A DNA stretch of 12,473 nt from RXOA01 sp964554715 (lineage in GTDB: Bacteria > Bipolaricaulota > Bipolaricaulia > UBA7950 > UBA9294): NCBI GenBank assembly GCA_964554715.1, contig CAZKPU010000072.1, positions 1-12,473 of the forward strand, given 5' to 3'. The notes below the pieces were generated by a model. It searched no databases, had not been told where the DNA came from, and was given only the letters and a program-made list of their open reading frames with translations. Within the stretch, counting starts at the first letter, position 1, and each line of letters opens with the position of its first letter. The position numbers were made by a program, and so were the translations under genes. This document shows, piece by piece, positions 6,388-12,473 of the stretch.

Positions 6388-6417
6388 TTGAGAAGTAGGG
6401 CGTTTGTAGCGTATCAT
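6388..6417 (+). promoter_or_regulatory. Promoter of rnpA, predicted leaderless transcript
   Basis: TTGAGA (6388-6393) and TATCAT (6412-6417) are spaced by 18 bases. Six bases separate TATCAT from the rnpA ATG at 6424, so the predicted first transcribed base is the A of the start codon or very near it. No SD is present. This is the best two-element support for leaderless transcription in the window. Confidence 0.6.
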
Positions 6418-6423
6418 TTTGCC

Positions 6424-6822
6424 ATGCGGGTCAAGGGTTCGGAGCGGTTTCCGGCCAACCGTCGCATCAAGGGGTATCGAGCGTTTGACCCGGTGATGCG
6501 AGAAGGGCGCGTCCGTCGTAGTGAATGGTTCACGTTGTACGTCTCTACAACGACGTCCGCCGGGCGATTAGGGATCTCGCTGGGGCGCCGGTACGGATCG
6601 GCGGTGGAGCGGAACCGTATCAAACGGTTGATTCGGGAAACCTACCGCAAGAACGGAGATCTGTTCTCGGGGGTCGACATCGTGGTCCGTCCCAGACCGC
6701 CGTGTCGTGAACAAGACCAGCAAACCGTGGCCCGGATCTTGCTCAGTCAAGCGCGTGCAGTGATTGCGATGGAGGGATGCGATGAACAAGGAAACGATCC
6801 GTCTGACCAAGGGCGGCTATGA
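6424..6822 (+). CDS. rnpA: Ribonuclease P protein component
   Basis: 132-residue basic protein subunit of RNase P, which helps the catalytic RNA bind precursor tRNA during 5' maturation. The RNR signature is clear: GSAVERNRIKRLIRETYRKN (58-77), preceded by GISLGRRYG (50-58) and followed by DIVVRPRP (85-92). The N-terminal SERFPANRRIKGYRAFDPVMREGR fits the family's RL...FxxVxxxGR opening, supporting ATG 6424. The C-terminal 13 or so residues (EGCDEQGNDPSDQGRL) are non-conserved, acidic and lie in the overlap with the next gene. The usual neighbours rpmH and yidD/yidC are absent here; rnpA is followed by a greA gene with a 41-base overlap. Confidence 0.92.
   Translation: MRVKGSERFPANRRIKGYRAFDPVMREGRVRRSEWFTLYVSTTTSAGRLGISLGRRYGSAVERNRIKRLIRETYRKNGDLFSGVDIVVRPRPPCREQDQQTVARILLSQARAVIAMEGCDEQGNDPSDQGRL
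6771..6776 (+). promoter_or_regulatory. Shine-Dalgarno fixing the greA start
   Basis: GGAGGG lies five bases before ATG 6782, within the rnpA coding region. It favours this ATG over the ATG at 6764 in the same frame, which would add MRWRDA and has no SD. Confidence 0.75.
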
Positions 6823-7258
6823 GCTCATGCAGCAGGAGCTCGAACACACGAAGAAGATCCTCTACGAAGAGATCCCCGAGAAGCTGAAGGCATCGAAGAT
6901 CAACGGCGGCGATCTCCGCGAGAACAAAGAGTACATGTATCTTCAGAGCGAGCAGCAGTACTACGAGCGCGAAGTGAGACGGTTGACATCGGTGCTCGAA
7001 GCTTCCGAGATCATCCCCGACGAAGAGATCTCTTCCGACGTCATCGGGATCGGATCCAGCTTCATTCTGCAGGACTTCGAGTTCATGGAGAGCGGGTCGT
7101 TCAGTCTTGTCAGTTCGGCGGAAGTGGATCTGGAAAAAGGGAAGATCTCCATCGAATCTCCGGTCGGAGCCGCGTTGGTCGGGAAGAAGGAGGGCGACGA
7201 AGTGGTCGTCGATCTTCCCCGTGGTACGGCGCACTTTCGCGTGATCGCCATCCAGTAG
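6782..7258 (+). CDS. greA: Transcription elongation factor, GreA/GreB family
   Basis: 158-residue cleavage factor that enters the RNA polymerase secondary channel and stimulates removal of the 3' end of backtracked RNA. The N-terminal coiled-coil hairpin (about 8-80) begins RLTKGGYELMQQELEHTKK and has the acidic tip GGDLRENKEY (42-51) with the essential Asp44 and Glu47. The C-terminal FKBP-like domain has the family signature ISIESPVGAALVGKKEGDEVVV (122-143). Length is standard for GreA. GreA is favoured over GreB because the tip and length match, but the two cannot be separated with certainty. It overlaps rnpA and is probably translated from the same transcript. Two hairpins follow the stop codon. 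Confidence 0.93.
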   Translation: MNKETIRLTKGGYELMQQELEHTKKILYEEIPEKLKASKINGGDLRENKEYMYLQSEQQYYEREVRRLTSVLEASEIIPDEEISSDVIGIGSSFILQDFEFMESGSFSLVSSAEVDLEKGKISIESPVGAALVGKKEGDEVVVDLPRGTAHFRVIAIQ

Positions 7259-7265
7259 ACGGAGA

Positions 7266-7305
7266 GGATCCGCCGATCCCGGAACGCCTTCTTGTGGCGT
7301 GTTCC
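7266..7305 (+). terminator. Tandem hairpins after greA without a U-tract
   Basis: First hairpin: GGATC (7266-7270) and GATCC (7275-7279) around a four-base loop. Second: GGAACGCC (7281-7288) with GGCGTGTTCC (7296-7305), eight pairs with a two-base bulge. The following bases are not T-rich, so this may only attenuate or stabilise the mRNA. The 86-base gap to the PAP2 gene has no clear promoter. Confidence 0.4.
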
Positions 7306-7333
7306 GAGTATCAAGATTTGCTACAAACGCGAT

Positions 7334-7339
7334 AAGGAG
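7334..7339 (+). promoter_or_regulatory. Shine-Dalgarno deciding a GTG start for the PAP2 gene
   Basis: AAGGAG sits five bases before GTG 7345. The first in-frame ATG (7363) has no SD, so GTG is preferred. Confidence 0.75.
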
Positions 7340-7344
7340 CTGTT

Positions 7345-7902
7345 GTGGCCTTCGCCAAGCGCATGGATCGGTGGATGGATGCGATCACAGCCTGGGACGA
7401 ACGAACGCTGTGCGCGATCAGTGAGAGTCCGCGTCTGAAACAGATGGATTGGCTGTTTCGCGCCGCCACCTACCTCGGTGACGGATACCTATGGGCGGCG
7501 TTGGGGTTGGGGTTGATCCTGCTCGGGTCTCCGGTCGATCGCGACTACGTCTTGGTGGCGCTGTCGATCACCGTGATCAACATCACGATCTTCCGTGTCT
7601 TCAAGATGGCGTTCACCCGCCCGCGACCGCAGATCCTTTCGCCGGACGAACGGCTGCGCAAGATCGACGCGTATTCGTTTCCTTCGGGACATACCACGAT
7701 CGCCTACGGAGTGGCGTGGGTCATTTCCGCCGTGTACCCCCACTTGGCCATCGGAATGGCGACCTACAGCGGAGCGACGCTGATTGGTCTCTCCCGTGTG
7801 TACGTCAAGGAACACTACCCGCTGGATGTCATCGGTGGAGCAATCCTCGGAACGACGATCAGTTCTCATCTTCTACCCATTGTTCTTCAGTTTGTCCTTT
7901 GA
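7345..7902 (+). CDS. PAP2 (phosphatidic acid phosphatase type 2) family membrane phosphatase
   Basis: 185-residue membrane phosphatase. All three PAP2 motifs are intact: KMAFTRPRP (87-95, K-x6-RP), FPSGH (112-116, acid/base His116) and SRVYVKEHYPLD (150-161; Arg151, nucleophile His157, Asp161). Hydrophobic segments are visible at about 48-61, 68-84, 117-131, 135-149 and 162-183. The likely substrates are lipid phosphates such as undecaprenyl pyrophosphate, phosphatidate or phosphatidylglycerol phosphate, with the active site usually facing out; the sequence does not distinguish them. The start is GTG with a good SD. The stop codon overlaps the -35 of the next gene's promoter, so the two genes need not be co-regulated. 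Confidence 0.92.
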   Translation: MAFAKRMDRWMDAITAWDERTLCAISESPRLKQMDWLFRAATYLGDGYLWAALGLGLILLGSPVDRDYVLVALSITVINITIFRVFKMAFTRPRPQILSPDERLRKIDAYSFPSGHTTIAYGVAWVISAVYPHLAIGMATYSGATLIGLSRVYVKEHYPLDVIGGAILGTTISSHLLPIVLQFVL

Positions 7903-7928
7903 CAAGCTCGTGAGGGGCCAATTAGAAT
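7899..7928 (+). promoter_or_regulatory. Strong sigma-70 promoter of the aminotransferase gene
   Basis: TTGACA (7899-7904, perfect) and TAGAAT (7923-7928, five of six) are separated by 18 bases. The -35 includes the TGA stop of the PAP2 gene. The predicted transcription start is near 7935, giving a leader of about 37 bases. Confidence 0.75.
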
Positions 7929-7932
7929 CCGG

Positions 7933-7964
7933 CTCCCGAAGGCGAAAATCGGTGATAACGGGAG
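7933..7964 (+). promoter_or_regulatory. Leader hairpin that can hide the aminotransferase SD
   Basis: CTCCCG (7933-7938), at the predicted 5' end of the mRNA, is exactly complementary to CGGGAG (7959-7964), which forms most of the SD GGGAGG (7960-7965) six bases before ATG 7972. The loop is 20 bases. This could limit translation unless opened by a factor, ligand or heat. A six-base match may also be chance. Confidence 0.4.
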
Positions 7965-7971
7965 GCTGTGC

Positions 7972-9207
7972 ATGATCCATCACTTGTCGAAACGGGCATC
8001 GGGATCCAAGAGGTCCGCAATCCGTGAGCTTCTGAAACTGACGGAACGCCCTGAGATCATCTCGTTCGGCGGCGGGCTGCCGGCTCCGGAAACGTTCCCC
8101 CACGAAGAGATGGCGGCCATTGCGGCCGACGTGATCCGGGAGAACCCAGAGAACGTGTTGCAGTACGGATCGACCGAAGGAAGCCGCACGCTTCGCAAAT
8201 TGATGTCCGACTGGCTGCGTCCGCAAGGAATCGACGTCGGCATCGATCAACTGTTGGTGACAACGGCCTCTCAGCAGGGCTTGGATCTCCTCTGCAAGGC
8301 GTTCATCGATCCCGGCGACGTCATCTTCTGCGGATTGCCGAGCTACCTTGGTGCGATTCAGTCGTTCCGGCTGTTCGAGAGCCGGACGGTCGGAATCGAC
8401 TTGGAAGACGACGGGATGAACCTCGACATCCTCGAGCAACGGATCCGGGAAGAGCGGACCGCCGGTCACCGGTTGAAGGCGGTGTATGTGATCCCCGATT
8501 TCCAGAACCCCTCGGGGATCAGCATGAGCCTCGAAAAAAGGAAGCGCTTGCTGGAGATCGCGCGGCGCGAGGATCTTCTGATCTTCGAAGACAACCCGTA
8601 CGGGCAGCTCCGCTTTGCCGGCGAGCCGATCCCGTCGATTCTCAGCCTCGATGATGAGGGCGCCGGACGCGTGATGATGCTGTTCACCTTCTCCAAGGTG
8701 CTGTGTGCGGGGTTGCGGCTTGCTCTGCTTGTCGCCCACGGAGAGATGATGGACGCCCTGGTTCGTGTCAAGCAGCCGAGCGATCTGTGCACGTCCAAGC
8801 TGACGCAGCACATGGCGGCCCGCTACATCCAGCAGTACGGCTTGGATGATCATCTCGCCGAGATCCGCAAGATCTACCGCGTGAAGCGGGATGCAATGGT
8901 GGAAGCGCTCGAGCGGCACATGCCCAAGAACGAGGGGATCAGCTGGACCCACCCCGATGGCGGGTTGTTCCTGTGGGTGCGGCTCCCTGAGGGCCTGGAC
9001 ACCGAAGCGATGTTCCCGCAGGCGATTGAGCACAAAGTCGCCTACGTGGTTGGGTCGGCGTTCTATGTGGACGGAGGCGGACAGAACGCGATGAGGCTCT
9101 CGTATTCCCTGGTTTCGACCGAAGACATCGACGAAGGGATCCGCCGGCTGAGCGAGCTTGTCCGGGAGGAATTGACGGCGATCAGCAAGCCGAGTCGGGC
9201 CGCGTAG
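7972..9207 (+). CDS. PLP-dependent aminotransferase, class I/II (LysN/ARO8-like, 2-aminoadipate aminotransferase group)
   Basis: 411-residue fold-type I aminotransferase. Features: ISFGGGLPAPETFP (30-43), LQYGSTEG (63-70), TTASQQGLDLL (97-107), the stacking aromatic in PSYLG (123-127), PDFQNPSG (175-182), EDNPYG (206-211), the PLP lysine in FTFSKVLCAGLRL (238-250, Lys242) with phosphate-binding Arg248, and the substrate carboxylate Arg375 in NAMRLSYS (372-379). The FGGGLPxPETFP opening and DxQNPSG place it with LysN, ARO8/kynurenine aminotransferase II and MocR-type catalytic domains. No GntR DNA-binding domain is present, so it is an enzyme, not a MocR regulator. Substrate could be 2-aminoadipate, aromatic or branched-chain amino acids. 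No biosynthetic neighbours narrow this. It has its own promoter, an SD-sequestering leader and a strong terminator. Confidence 0.93.
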   Translation: MIHHLSKRASGSKRSAIRELLKLTERPEIISFGGGLPAPETFPHEEMAAIAADVIRENPENVLQYGSTEGSRTLRKLMSDWLRPQGIDVGIDQLLVTTASQQGLDLLCKAFIDPGDVIFCGLPSYLGAIQSFRLFESRTVGIDLEDDGMNLDILEQRIREERTAGHRLKAVYVIPDFQNPSGISMSLEKRKRLLEIARREDLLIFEDNPYGQLRFAGEPIPSILSLDDEGAGRVMMLFTFSKVLCAGLRLALLVAHGEMMDALVRVKQPSDLCTSKLTQHMAARYIQQYGLDDHLAEIRKIYRVKRDAMVEALERHMPKNEGISWTHPDGGLFLWVRLPEGLDTEAMFPQAIEHKVAYVVGSAFYVDGGGQNAMRLSYSLVSTEDIDEGIRRLSELVREELTAISKPSRAA

Positions 9208-9245
9208 GAAGAAAGCGTTATCCAGACGCGCGAAGACTCTGAAAC

Positions 9246-9297
9246 AGAAGATCCGCACGCAGTCTCTGCTGGGGCTGTGTGCGGATCGTTCTTTTTT
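9246..9297 (+). terminator. Strong intrinsic terminator after the aminotransferase gene
   Basis: GATCCGCACGCAG (9250-9262) pairs with CTGTGTGCGGATC (9275-9287), 13 pairs with one G-T wobble and a 12-base loop, followed by GTTCTTTTTT (9288-9297). AGAA before the stem can also pair into TTCT past a bulged G. On the minus strand the stem is followed by TTCTGTTTC, so it may also end transcription of the convergent M42 gene, whose stop is at 9326. Confidence 0.9.
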
Positions 9298-9325
9298 CGG
9301 ATTGCAGGCGGGGCTCTTCCTTGCT

Positions 9326-10384
9326 CTAGGAGCCGAACAGCTTCTCCGGTGCGATCTCCACGAACCTCGAGACCATCCTCACGGTGTTCTCGAAGTCGTT
9401 CATCCGCATCGTCGACGCCGGGGAGTGGATGAACCGGCATGGAACCGACAGCACCCCCGAAAGCACACCGCCTCGGGTCAGGTGAATCGCGCCGGCATCC
9501 GTTCCGCCGTAGGTCGGAAGCTTGTACTGGAAGGGGATGGCGGATTCGTCGGCGATCCGTTCGAGCACCTCGATAATGCGGCGGGACACGATGATCGATC
9601 GATCGGCAACGGTGATCGCCGGGCCTTGACCCAGGCGCACCGGCTGCTGATCCTCGCGAACCCCCGGCATGTCGGCGCCGATCGTTCCTTCGATCGCCAA
9701 CGCAAGATCCGGCTGGATCCCATAGGCTGCAGTCTTCGCGCCACGAAGCCCGACCTCTTCACCGATGGCGAACGAGTAGGCGATGGTCCAGTCAAGGTCT
9801 TTCTTGGCAAGCCGTTCCGCCGTTTGGATCAACACGGCGCATCCGACGCGATCGTCGAACGCCTTTCCGGTGACGTATCCGTCATGCAGTTCGGTGAACG
9901 GATAGTGGATGGTCAACGGATCGCCGATGCGGATCCCCATGTCGGTGGCTTCGTGTCCCGAGGAAGCGCCGATGTCGATGAATAGATCATCGATCGGGAT
10001 CGGCCGTTCGCGGGCTTCGGCCGACAGAATGTGCGGAGGAGCCGCTCCGATCACCCCGAGGCGCTTGGCCCCGTCGCGTGTCTGAACCGTGACGCGATGG
10101 GTGGGGAGAATCCGCGGATCCCATCCCCCGAGCGGCGAGAACCGCAGATATCCGTTTCCGTCGATCCACTTGACGATGAACCCGACCTCATCCATGTGCG
10201 CGTCGAGCATGAGGGTTCGCTTCGACTTGCCGTTTCGGACGGCGATCAGGTTTCCCAACACATCGGTGCGAACCTCATCGACGAACGGCGAGATGGTTTC
10301 CTGAATGACCTCGCGAACCTCGTCCTCGAAGCCGGCGACTCCGAACGCGTCGGAGAGGCTGGCGATCAATCGCACTGCATCCAT
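9326..10384 (-). CDS. M42 family aminopeptidase (TET-type/glutamyl aminopeptidase-like)
   Basis: 352-residue metallo-aminopeptidase of family M42, which typically assembles as a dodecameric tetrahedron and trims peptides left by proteolysis in the cytoplasm. Metal and catalytic residues by position: His63 in LDAHMDEVGF (60-69), bridging Asp177 in KAFDDRVG (174-181), catalytic Glu209 and ligand Glu210 in GEEVGLRGA (208-216), an acidic ligand Glu232 in AIEGT (230-234; Asp in some family members) and His320 in FIHSPAS (318-324). The TYGGTDAGAIH segment (291-301) is also typical. Length is normal. The start has a G-rich SD (AAGGGGG, six bases before ATG) and a consensus -10. The former endoglucanase/CelM label for this family is misleading. 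Substrate preference is not readable. Confidence 0.94.
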   Translation of the reverse strand: MDAVRLIASLSDAFGVAGFEDEVREVIQETISPFVDEVRTDVLGNLIAVRNGKSKRTLMLDAHMDEVGFIVKWIDGNGYLRFSPLGGWDPRILPTHRVTVQTRDGAKRLGVIGAAPPHILSAEARERPIPIDDLFIDIGASSGHEATDMGIRIGDPLTIHYPFTELHDGYVTGKAFDDRVGCAVLIQTAERLAKKDLDWTIAYSFAIGEEVGLRGAKTAAYGIQPDLALAIEGTIGADMPGVREDQQPVRLGQGPAITVADRSIIVSRRIIEVLERIADESAIPFQYKLPTYGGTDAGAIHLTRGGVLSGVLSVPCRFIHSPASTMRMNDFENTVRMVSRFVEIAPEKLFGS

Positions 10385-10408
10385 GTCCTTCCCCCTTTCA
10401 GCGGGGCG

Positions 10409-10414
10409 ATTATA
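10409..10414 (-). promoter_or_regulatory. -10 element of the M42 peptidase gene
   Basis: A perfect TATAAT on minus lies in the 57-base gap after uvrC. The best -35 is TTGTGG at a long spacing of 19, which is weak. The predicted start near 10402 gives an 18-base leader containing the SD AAGGGGG (10397-10391). Confidence 0.6.
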
Positions 10415-10441
10415 GAGCAGTCGCCGGAAATCCCCACAAAG

Positions 10442-12370
10442 CTACTCCTTCACCGCCGCGTGGATCCTCTCCGCGAGCTGCCGCGAGATGCCTGGGACAA
10501 GAGCGATCTCCTCTACCGAAGCGGTGGAAAGCCCCTTCAACGAACCGAACCGCCGAAGCAACGCCGAACGGCGCTTGGGGCCGATCCCGCCGATTGAGTC
10601 CAACGCGGACGAGAGGGTGCGCTTGCGGCGGAGGTTGCGGTGGTAGGTGATGGCGAACCGGTGCGCCTCGTCGCGGATCTGCCGCAGCAGCAACAGGGCG
10701 TCGCCCTCCTTGGGAAGCAACACCGGGAGCGGTTTGCCTGGACGGAACACCTCCTCGTGGCGCTTGGCGAGGCCGAGCAGCTCGATCCCTTCCAGATCGA
10801 GTTCCGCGCAGACCGATCGAGCGACGTTCAACTGCCCCTTGCCGCCATCGACGATGACCAAGTCGGGCAGCTCCGAGAACTTGCCGCGCGATACGGTGGG
10901 GTCGGCAAGCTCCTTCAGCCCCCTCCGAAACCGGCGGCGAAGCACTTCGGCCATCATCGCATAGTCGTCGGGACGGCCGCCGATCTGGATCTTGAACCGG
11001 CGGTATGCGTCCCTACGGGATCGGCCGTTGACGAAGACGACCATCGAACCGGTTGCTTCGGTGCCCTGGATGTTGGAGATGTCGTACGCTTCGATCCTCT
11101 GCGGGAACGAGGTCAGTGACAGGATCTCCGCTAGCTCGCTCAACGCGGTGTTCGCCTTGGACTGAAGCGTGACCGCCGCCCGTTCGGCTTTGAAGGCGAA
11201 CTTCGCGTTCTCGTCGGCGAGCTTGATGATCGCCCGCTTCTCGCCGCGTTGTGGGGTGTGAAGCCGGACCTTCTTGCCGCGTTTCGAGGAAAGCCACGCC
11301 GAAAGCTCGGACGTGGTTTGCTCGTCGAGGTGAGCGGGCAGGAGGATCTCGGGAGGGACGGCGTGCGCCGCCGAGTAGAACTGGGGAAGGAACTCCTGCA
11401 GCACGTCGGGGGTCGAGGTTCCTTCCGGAACGCGCAGGTGGAACGCGATCCTCCCGCTCAGCCGTCCATCGCGCAGCAGAAACACGTTGGCGCAGGCGGC
11501 TTCGCCGTTGACGTACAACCCGATGGCGTCCCGGTCCTTAAGGTCGGGGAGAGCCACCGACTGGCGTTCGAGCGTGTTGCGAAGCGCGCTGATCTGATCC
11601 CGGTGCCGTGCCGCCTTCTCGTAGTTCTCGCTGGAGGCCGCTTCGTCCATCTGCGCCTTGAGCCGCTTGATCAATCCGGTCACTCGTCCCTCGAACAACA
11701 GTGCGGCGCCGTCGACGATCTTTGCGTACTCCTCCGACGAGACGAGGCCGGCGCACGGGGCGAGACAGCGGCCGATGTGGTAGTTGAGGCACGGGCGACG
11801 CGGCGACGCGAGCGGCAGCGCCAGATTGCAGGTGCGGATCGGGAACAGCTTCTGAGCCAGCTTCAGCGTGGAGCGCATCGCCTTGACGTTGGTGTACGGA
11901 CCGAAGTAGCGGGCGTTGTCGTTGCGGCGACGCCTTGCGATCAACACACGCGGAAACGGCTCGTTCGTCACCTTCAGATACGGATAACGCTTATCGTCGC
12001 GCAAGCGGACGTTGAACCGCGGCTGGTGCCGCTTGATCAACGTGTCTTCCAGGATGAACGCCTCGGCCTCCGTCTTGGTACGGATGACCTCCAAATCTGC
12101 GATCTCGCCGATGAACCGCGCGACCCTCGCCTCCTTCGAGGCCGAGACCTGAAAGTACGAGCGAACGCGGCTGCGCAACACCGACGCCTTGCCGACGTAG
12201 ATCACACGCCCCGACGCGTCCTTCATCAGGTACACGCCGGGGGTCTTCGGCAACGACGCCAGCTTCGCCAGCAGGTCGCCGGAGGCCTCCAACTCCTCGA
12301 GCTCCGGCCGGTTCGGTTCGTCCGGGAGATCACCGTTGTGCGGCGTCCCCGATCGGTTGGTGGTGTTCAT
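10442..12370 (-). CDS. uvrC: UvrABC excision nuclease subunit C
   Basis: 642-residue dual-incision nuclease of nucleotide excision repair. Domains in order: GIY-YIG nuclease (about 40-125: KTPGVYLMKD, RVIYVGKA, catalytic-type Glu in AFILEDTLIKRHQPRFN); a Cys cluster C181, C194, C202, C206, matching the [4Fe-4S] ligands described for UvrC with one extra residue in the first spacing; the UVR/UvrB-binding helix pair (about 233-267); the RNase-H-like 3' endonuclease with Asp430 (EAYDISNIQG), Asp508 (IVDGGKGQ) and probably His570 (DEAHRFA); and a tandem helix-hairpin-helix tail (590-637: IGGIGPKRRSALLRRFG, VPGIS). The ATG at 12370 gives a 40-residue non-conserved acidic N-terminal extension, longer than usual. 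The start lacks an SD and has TATCAT eight bases upstream. Confidence 0.97.
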   Translation of the reverse strand: MNTTNRSGTPHNGDLPDEPNRPELEELEASGDLLAKLASLPKTPGVYLMKDASGRVIYVGKASVLRSRVRSYFQVSASKEARVARFIGEIADLEVIRTKTEAEAFILEDTLIKRHQPRFNVRLRDDKRYPYLKVTNEPFPRVLIARRRRNDNARYFGPYTNVKAMRSTLKLAQKLFPIRTCNLALPLASPRRPCLNYHIGRCLAPCAGLVSSEEYAKIVDGAALLFEGRVTGLIKRLKAQMDEAASSENYEKAARHRDQISALRNTLERQSVALPDLKDRDAIGLYVNGEAACANVFLLRDGRLSGRIAFHLRVPEGTSTPDVLQEFLPQFYSAAHAVPPEILLPAHLDEQTTSELSAWLSSKRGKKVRLHTPQRGEKRAIIKLADENAKFAFKAERAAVTLQSKANTALSELAEILSLTSFPQRIEAYDISNIQGTEATGSMVVFVNGRSRRDAYRRFKIQIGGRPDDYAMMAEVLRRRFRRGLKELADPTVSRGKFSELPDLVIVDGGKGQLNVARSVCAELDLEGIELLGLAKRHEEVFRPGKPLPVLLPKEGDALLLLRQIRDEAHRFAITYHRNLRRKRTLSSALDSIGGIGPKRRSALLRRFGSLKGLSTASVEEIALVPGISRQLAERIHAAVKE

Positions 12371-12378
12371 CGTGGTCC

Positions 12379-12384
12379 ATGATA
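12379..12384 (-). promoter_or_regulatory. -10-like element of uvrC
   Basis: TATCAT on minus ends eight bases before the uvrC ATG. It is the same hexamer seen before rnpA. TACGAT (12389-12384) overlaps it and is an alternative. No good -35 or SD is seen. Confidence 0.4.
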
Positions 12385-12427
12385 TCGTAGCCCATCGCAA
12401 CAGACCTCAGCCAACGACATCGCCGGA

Positions 12428-12460
12428 GCCGCGTGTCCATCTGCGGTGCGCCGCGTGTCC
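12428..12460. repeat. Direct repeat of 11 bases with 22-base period
   Basis: GCCGCGTGTCC occurs at 12428-12438 and again at 12450-12460. The 22-base offset is close to two helical turns and is not a multiple of three, so it is unlikely to be a repeated peptide. It lies 58-90 bases upstream of the uvrC start. The 103 bases from 12371 to the right edge hold no gene I can support. Confidence 0.5.
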
Positions 12461-12473
12461 TTGACCATGGAGT

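Noticed and set aside
7972..9207. MocR-type transcription regulator
   Set aside because: The protein begins directly with the aminotransferase domain; there is no N-terminal GntR winged helix.
7873..9258. 461-codon minus frame covering the whole aminotransferase gene
   Set aside because: Long only because of codon bias in the real gene; no motifs, and it runs through the promoter and leader of the sense gene.
11249..12382. 377-codon plus frame antisense to uvrC
   Set aside because: uvrC is unambiguous on the other strand with all domains; the antisense frame is Arg/Val/Asp-rich with no fold signature.
12371..12473. Minus-strand frame ending in ATGA at the uvrC start, suggesting the tail of an upstream coupled gene
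   Set aside because: Only about 34 codons are visible, two other minus frames are similarly short, and a -10-like element and direct repeats sit in the same stretch. It cannot be decided without more sequence.
1..12473. A novel defence, secretion, biosynthetic or mobile system
   Set aside because: Every sizeable ORF except the truncated left-edge gene belongs to a well-known housekeeping family. There are no integrase, transposase, toxin, nuclease-effector or repeat-array signs, and codon use looks even across the window.

Overview
This 12.5 kb window is from a fairly GC-rich bacterial chromosome (about 60 % G+C by eye). It carries dense housekeeping genes with very short intergenic gaps. 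I see no rRNA, tRNA, CRISPR array, insertion sequence, phage gene or toxin/defence cassette, and no convincing new multi-gene system. The gene order does not match any cultured model species I know. A deep-branching lineage fits: M42 aminopeptidase, LysN/ARO8-type aminotransferase, rnpA away from rpmH/yidC, and many near-leaderless start codons. Candidate phylum Bipolaricaulota is a low-confidence guess.

Layout. (1) Positions 1-241, minus: the 5' part of a winged-helix-like hypothetical gene that leaves the window, divergent from (2) rarA (319-1710) and an overlapping acylphosphatase gene (1688-2026), plus. (3) A long-chain acyl-CoA-synthetase-like AMP-forming ligase (2023-3714, minus) meets acylphosphatase tail to tail; both stop codons lie in one CTAG. 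(4) A minus-strand xseA-xseB-trxB cluster (6332 down to 3886) encodes exonuclease VII and thioredoxin reductase. (5) Divergent from xseA is a plus-strand series: rnpA (6424-6822), a greA-family gene (6782-7258), a PAP2 phosphatase (7345-7902) and a PLP aminotransferase (7972-9207) with its own strong promoter. It ends at a strong intrinsic terminator (9246-9297). (6) Convergent to it on minus are an M42 aminopeptidase (9326-10384) and uvrC (10442-12370).

How the genes relate. RarA, XseAB and UvrC are DNA repair or replication-maintenance proteins, and TrxB supplies reducing power. RnpA matures tRNA and GreA rescues stalled RNA polymerase. The ligase and the PAP2 protein point to lipid metabolism, the aminotransferase and M42 peptidase to amino-acid and peptide turnover. 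This is a mixed set rather than one pathway.

The most interesting signals concern expression. Several genes (rarA, rnpA, uvrC, and less strictly xseA and trxB) have a -10-like hexamer 6-10 bases before ATG and no Shine-Dalgarno. Others have strong SDs. xseB appears to start at a CTG codon. The aminotransferase mRNA can pair its 5' end with its own SD. The ligase gene has a roughly 120-base leader with two mutually exclusive hairpins. TrxB has a changed NADPH 2'-phosphate motif.
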